Shown piece by piece: positions 62,838 to 64,000 of a stretch of DNA of 64,000 nucleotides (the first letter of the stretch is position 1; every line of letters begins with the position of its first letter). This stretch comes from Saitoella complicata NRRL Y-17804 (lineage: Eukaryota > Ascomycota > Saitoellomycetes > Saitoellales > Saitoellaceae), in assembly GCF_001661265.1 (NCBI RefSeq), contig NW_017566992.1:1348892-1412891 (forward strand). Direction: 5' to 3'. Made by a program: the position numbers and the translations under genes. The notes below the pieces were generated by a model. That model did not search any database. It saw only the letters and a program-made list of their open reading frames with translations, and had not been told where the DNA came from.

Positions 62838-64000
62838 ATGTCGACCCCTGCATCCCGCCTTCCAAAAAAGTTGGCAAAGTCATCGACAAGATCAACCGAT
62901 CCGCATTCCTTACGCTTCTCACTGTTCCTTCGTACCATAGCAACGTTGGCAACCACTCGCCTACGCCTTTCCCGCCTTCTCTCCGCTCCAATTCTTCGTT
63001 CAAAGCACAAGGGCGCCGGCTTTCGCACAATGACTTCCTCGGCGGATGTCAAGTTCACGACACAGATCATGCCTCTACGGCAATCAGATATCACATTTAA
63101 CCTCTCTGCCGCACCACTGCATCCCTACGACTCACCAACCCTCACGATCCGGCCATCAGAGACGAAGGACGCGTTAGATCAGGCGTCGCATTACCTCAAC
63201 GAAACCACACAACCCGTCGCGTTTCCGACAGAGACGGTGTATGGACTCGGCGCAGACGCCCGGAAAACGGAGTCGGTGCGGAGTATTTATGCTGCGAAAA
63301 AGCGTCCGGCGGACAACCCACTCATCGTCCACATCGGCTCCCTAACCCAACTCCGACACCTCCTCCGCACATCGCCCACCCAAAACGACAAAGATCTCAT
63401 CCCAGCAATCTACCACCCCCTCATCAACAAATTCTGGCCAGGGGCCTTGACGATCGTATTACCCCTCCCCAAACCAAGTCCAATCTCGACACTCGTCACA
63501 GCGGGACAGTCAACATTCGCGGTCCGCCTCCCCTCCCATCCACTAGCTCTCGCCCTCCTCCTACACTCCGACTGCCCCCTCGCCGCACCCTCCGCAAACG
63601 CCTCAACCCGCCCCTCACCAACCCTCGCCTCCCACGTCCACACCGACCTCGGATCCCGCATCCCCTTCATCCTAGACGGTGGCGCCTCGAATGTTGGTGT
63701 CGAGTCGACTGTGGTGAATGGGCTTGTGAGTCCACCTGTTGTGCTCAGACCTGGCGGTGTTTCGGTTGAGGAGATTAAGACTGTGGGAGGGGTGTGGGGG
63801 GATGTGGTTGTGCATCGGCCTGGGAGGAAGGATTTGGAGGGTGTACCGCAGGCGCCGGGGATGAAGTATCGGCATTATTCGCCGAGTGCGCGGGTTGTGT
63901 TGTTTGAGAATGTCCCTGTAACCGATATCGTGCGCATCCTCGACACTCCCGCGAAAGAGAACGTGAAAAATAAAAAGGTTGGGGTTATGCGGACACGAAC
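62838..64000 (+). CDS. SUA5: Threonylcarbamoyl-AMP synthase Sua5 (C-terminus outside window)
   Basis: YrdC/Sua5 domain with PTETVYGLGADA, KKRPADNPLIVH, KFWPGALTIVLP, FAVRLPSHPLA and PSANASTRPSPT; the linker to the C-terminal Sua5 domain includes APGMKYRHYSP. It makes threonylcarbamoyl-AMP for t6A37 of ANN-decoding tRNAs. Two in-frame ATGs exist. The one at 63030 gives MTSSADVKF, the standard cytosolic start. The one at 62838 adds 64 residues rich in Arg, Ser and Leu with almost no acids (FLRTIATLATTRLRLSRLL), a mitochondrial presequence. I give the longer form; the shorter is likely made too. No intron in the visible part; the 3' end is cut by the window edge. Confidence 0.94.
   Translation, partial: MSTPASRLPKKLAKSSTRSTDPHSLRFSLFLRTIATLATTRLRLSRLLSAPILRSKHKGAGFRTMTSSADVKFTTQIMPLRQSDITFNLSAAPLHPYDSPTLTIRPSETKDALDQASHYLNETTQPVAFPTETVYGLGADARKTESVRSIYAAKKRPADNPLIVHIGSLTQLRHLLRTSPTQNDKDLIPAIYHPLINKFWPGALTIVLPLPKPSPISTLVTAGQSTFAVRLPSHPLALALLLHSDCPLAAPSANASTRPSPTLASHVHTDLGSRIPFILDGGASNVGVESTVVNGLVSPPVVLRPGGVSVEEIKTVGGVWGDVVVHRPGRKDLEGVPQAPGMKYRHYSPSARVVLFENVPVTDIVRILDTPAKENVKNKKVGVMRTR

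Overview
This is nuclear DNA of a filamentous-type ascomycete fungus. The evidence is a fungal elongation factor 3, yeast-type factors (Nab3, Rna15, Pet123, Spt7, Gwt1, Cwh43, Tsr4), short GT-AG introns (mostly 46-68 nt, often starting GTATGT/GTACGT with CTAAC or CTGAC near the 3' end), and several very long genes without introns. I would place it in Pezizomycotina or Taphrinomycotina but cannot name a genus. About 32 protein genes are recognised, nearly all single-copy housekeeping genes, plus one tRNA-Arg and one degenerate DNA transposon with inverted terminal repeats.

Layout. 0-10 kb: TSR4 (cut by the window edge), an Arf exchange factor (Sec7-PH), cyclin H (CCL1), a hypothetical protein ending in an RVxF motif, LTO1 and ATP12. 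10-28 kb: DNA polymerase epsilon (POL2), mitoribosomal PET123, chaperonin CCT7, a VanZ-like membrane protein, threonine dehydratase ILV1, GWT1 and SPT7. 28-44 kb: a small 85-aa protein, a NUDT8-like Nudix hydrolase, EF-3, cytochrome b5 reductase, SmE, a GYF-domain protein, pyruvate dehydrogenase E2, RNA15 and POM33. 44-47.5 kb is the only accessory-looking stretch: no recognisable gene, a GC-rich part with weak spliced small-ORF models, then an AT-rich 1.19-kb inverted-repeat element ending 62 bp before tRNA-Arg(ACG). 48-64 kb: SQS1, ATG4, a LETM1-like protein, NAB3, UTP6, an ICT1-type release factor, CWH43, LSM7 and SUA5 (cut by the right edge).

The strands alternate so regularly that 13 divergent (head-to-head) pairs account for 26 of the genes; most pairs share 100-450 bp of upstream DNA. 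Functional themes are RNA processing and ribosome biogenesis (SmE, LSM7, RNA15, NAB3, SQS1, UTP6, TSR4), mitochondrial proteins (ATP12, PET123, LAT1, LETM1-like, ICT1-like, Nudix, probably ILV1 and a second SUA5 form) and GPI/lipid remodelling (GWT1, CWH43). Most notable observations: the upstream regions of LTO1 and ATP12 share five ordered sequence blocks, including an identical 20-bp stretch carrying ACGCGT; SUA5 has two in-frame ATGs, the upstream one adding a mitochondrial-type presequence; and the TIR element beside the tRNA. I found no convincing novel multi-gene system.
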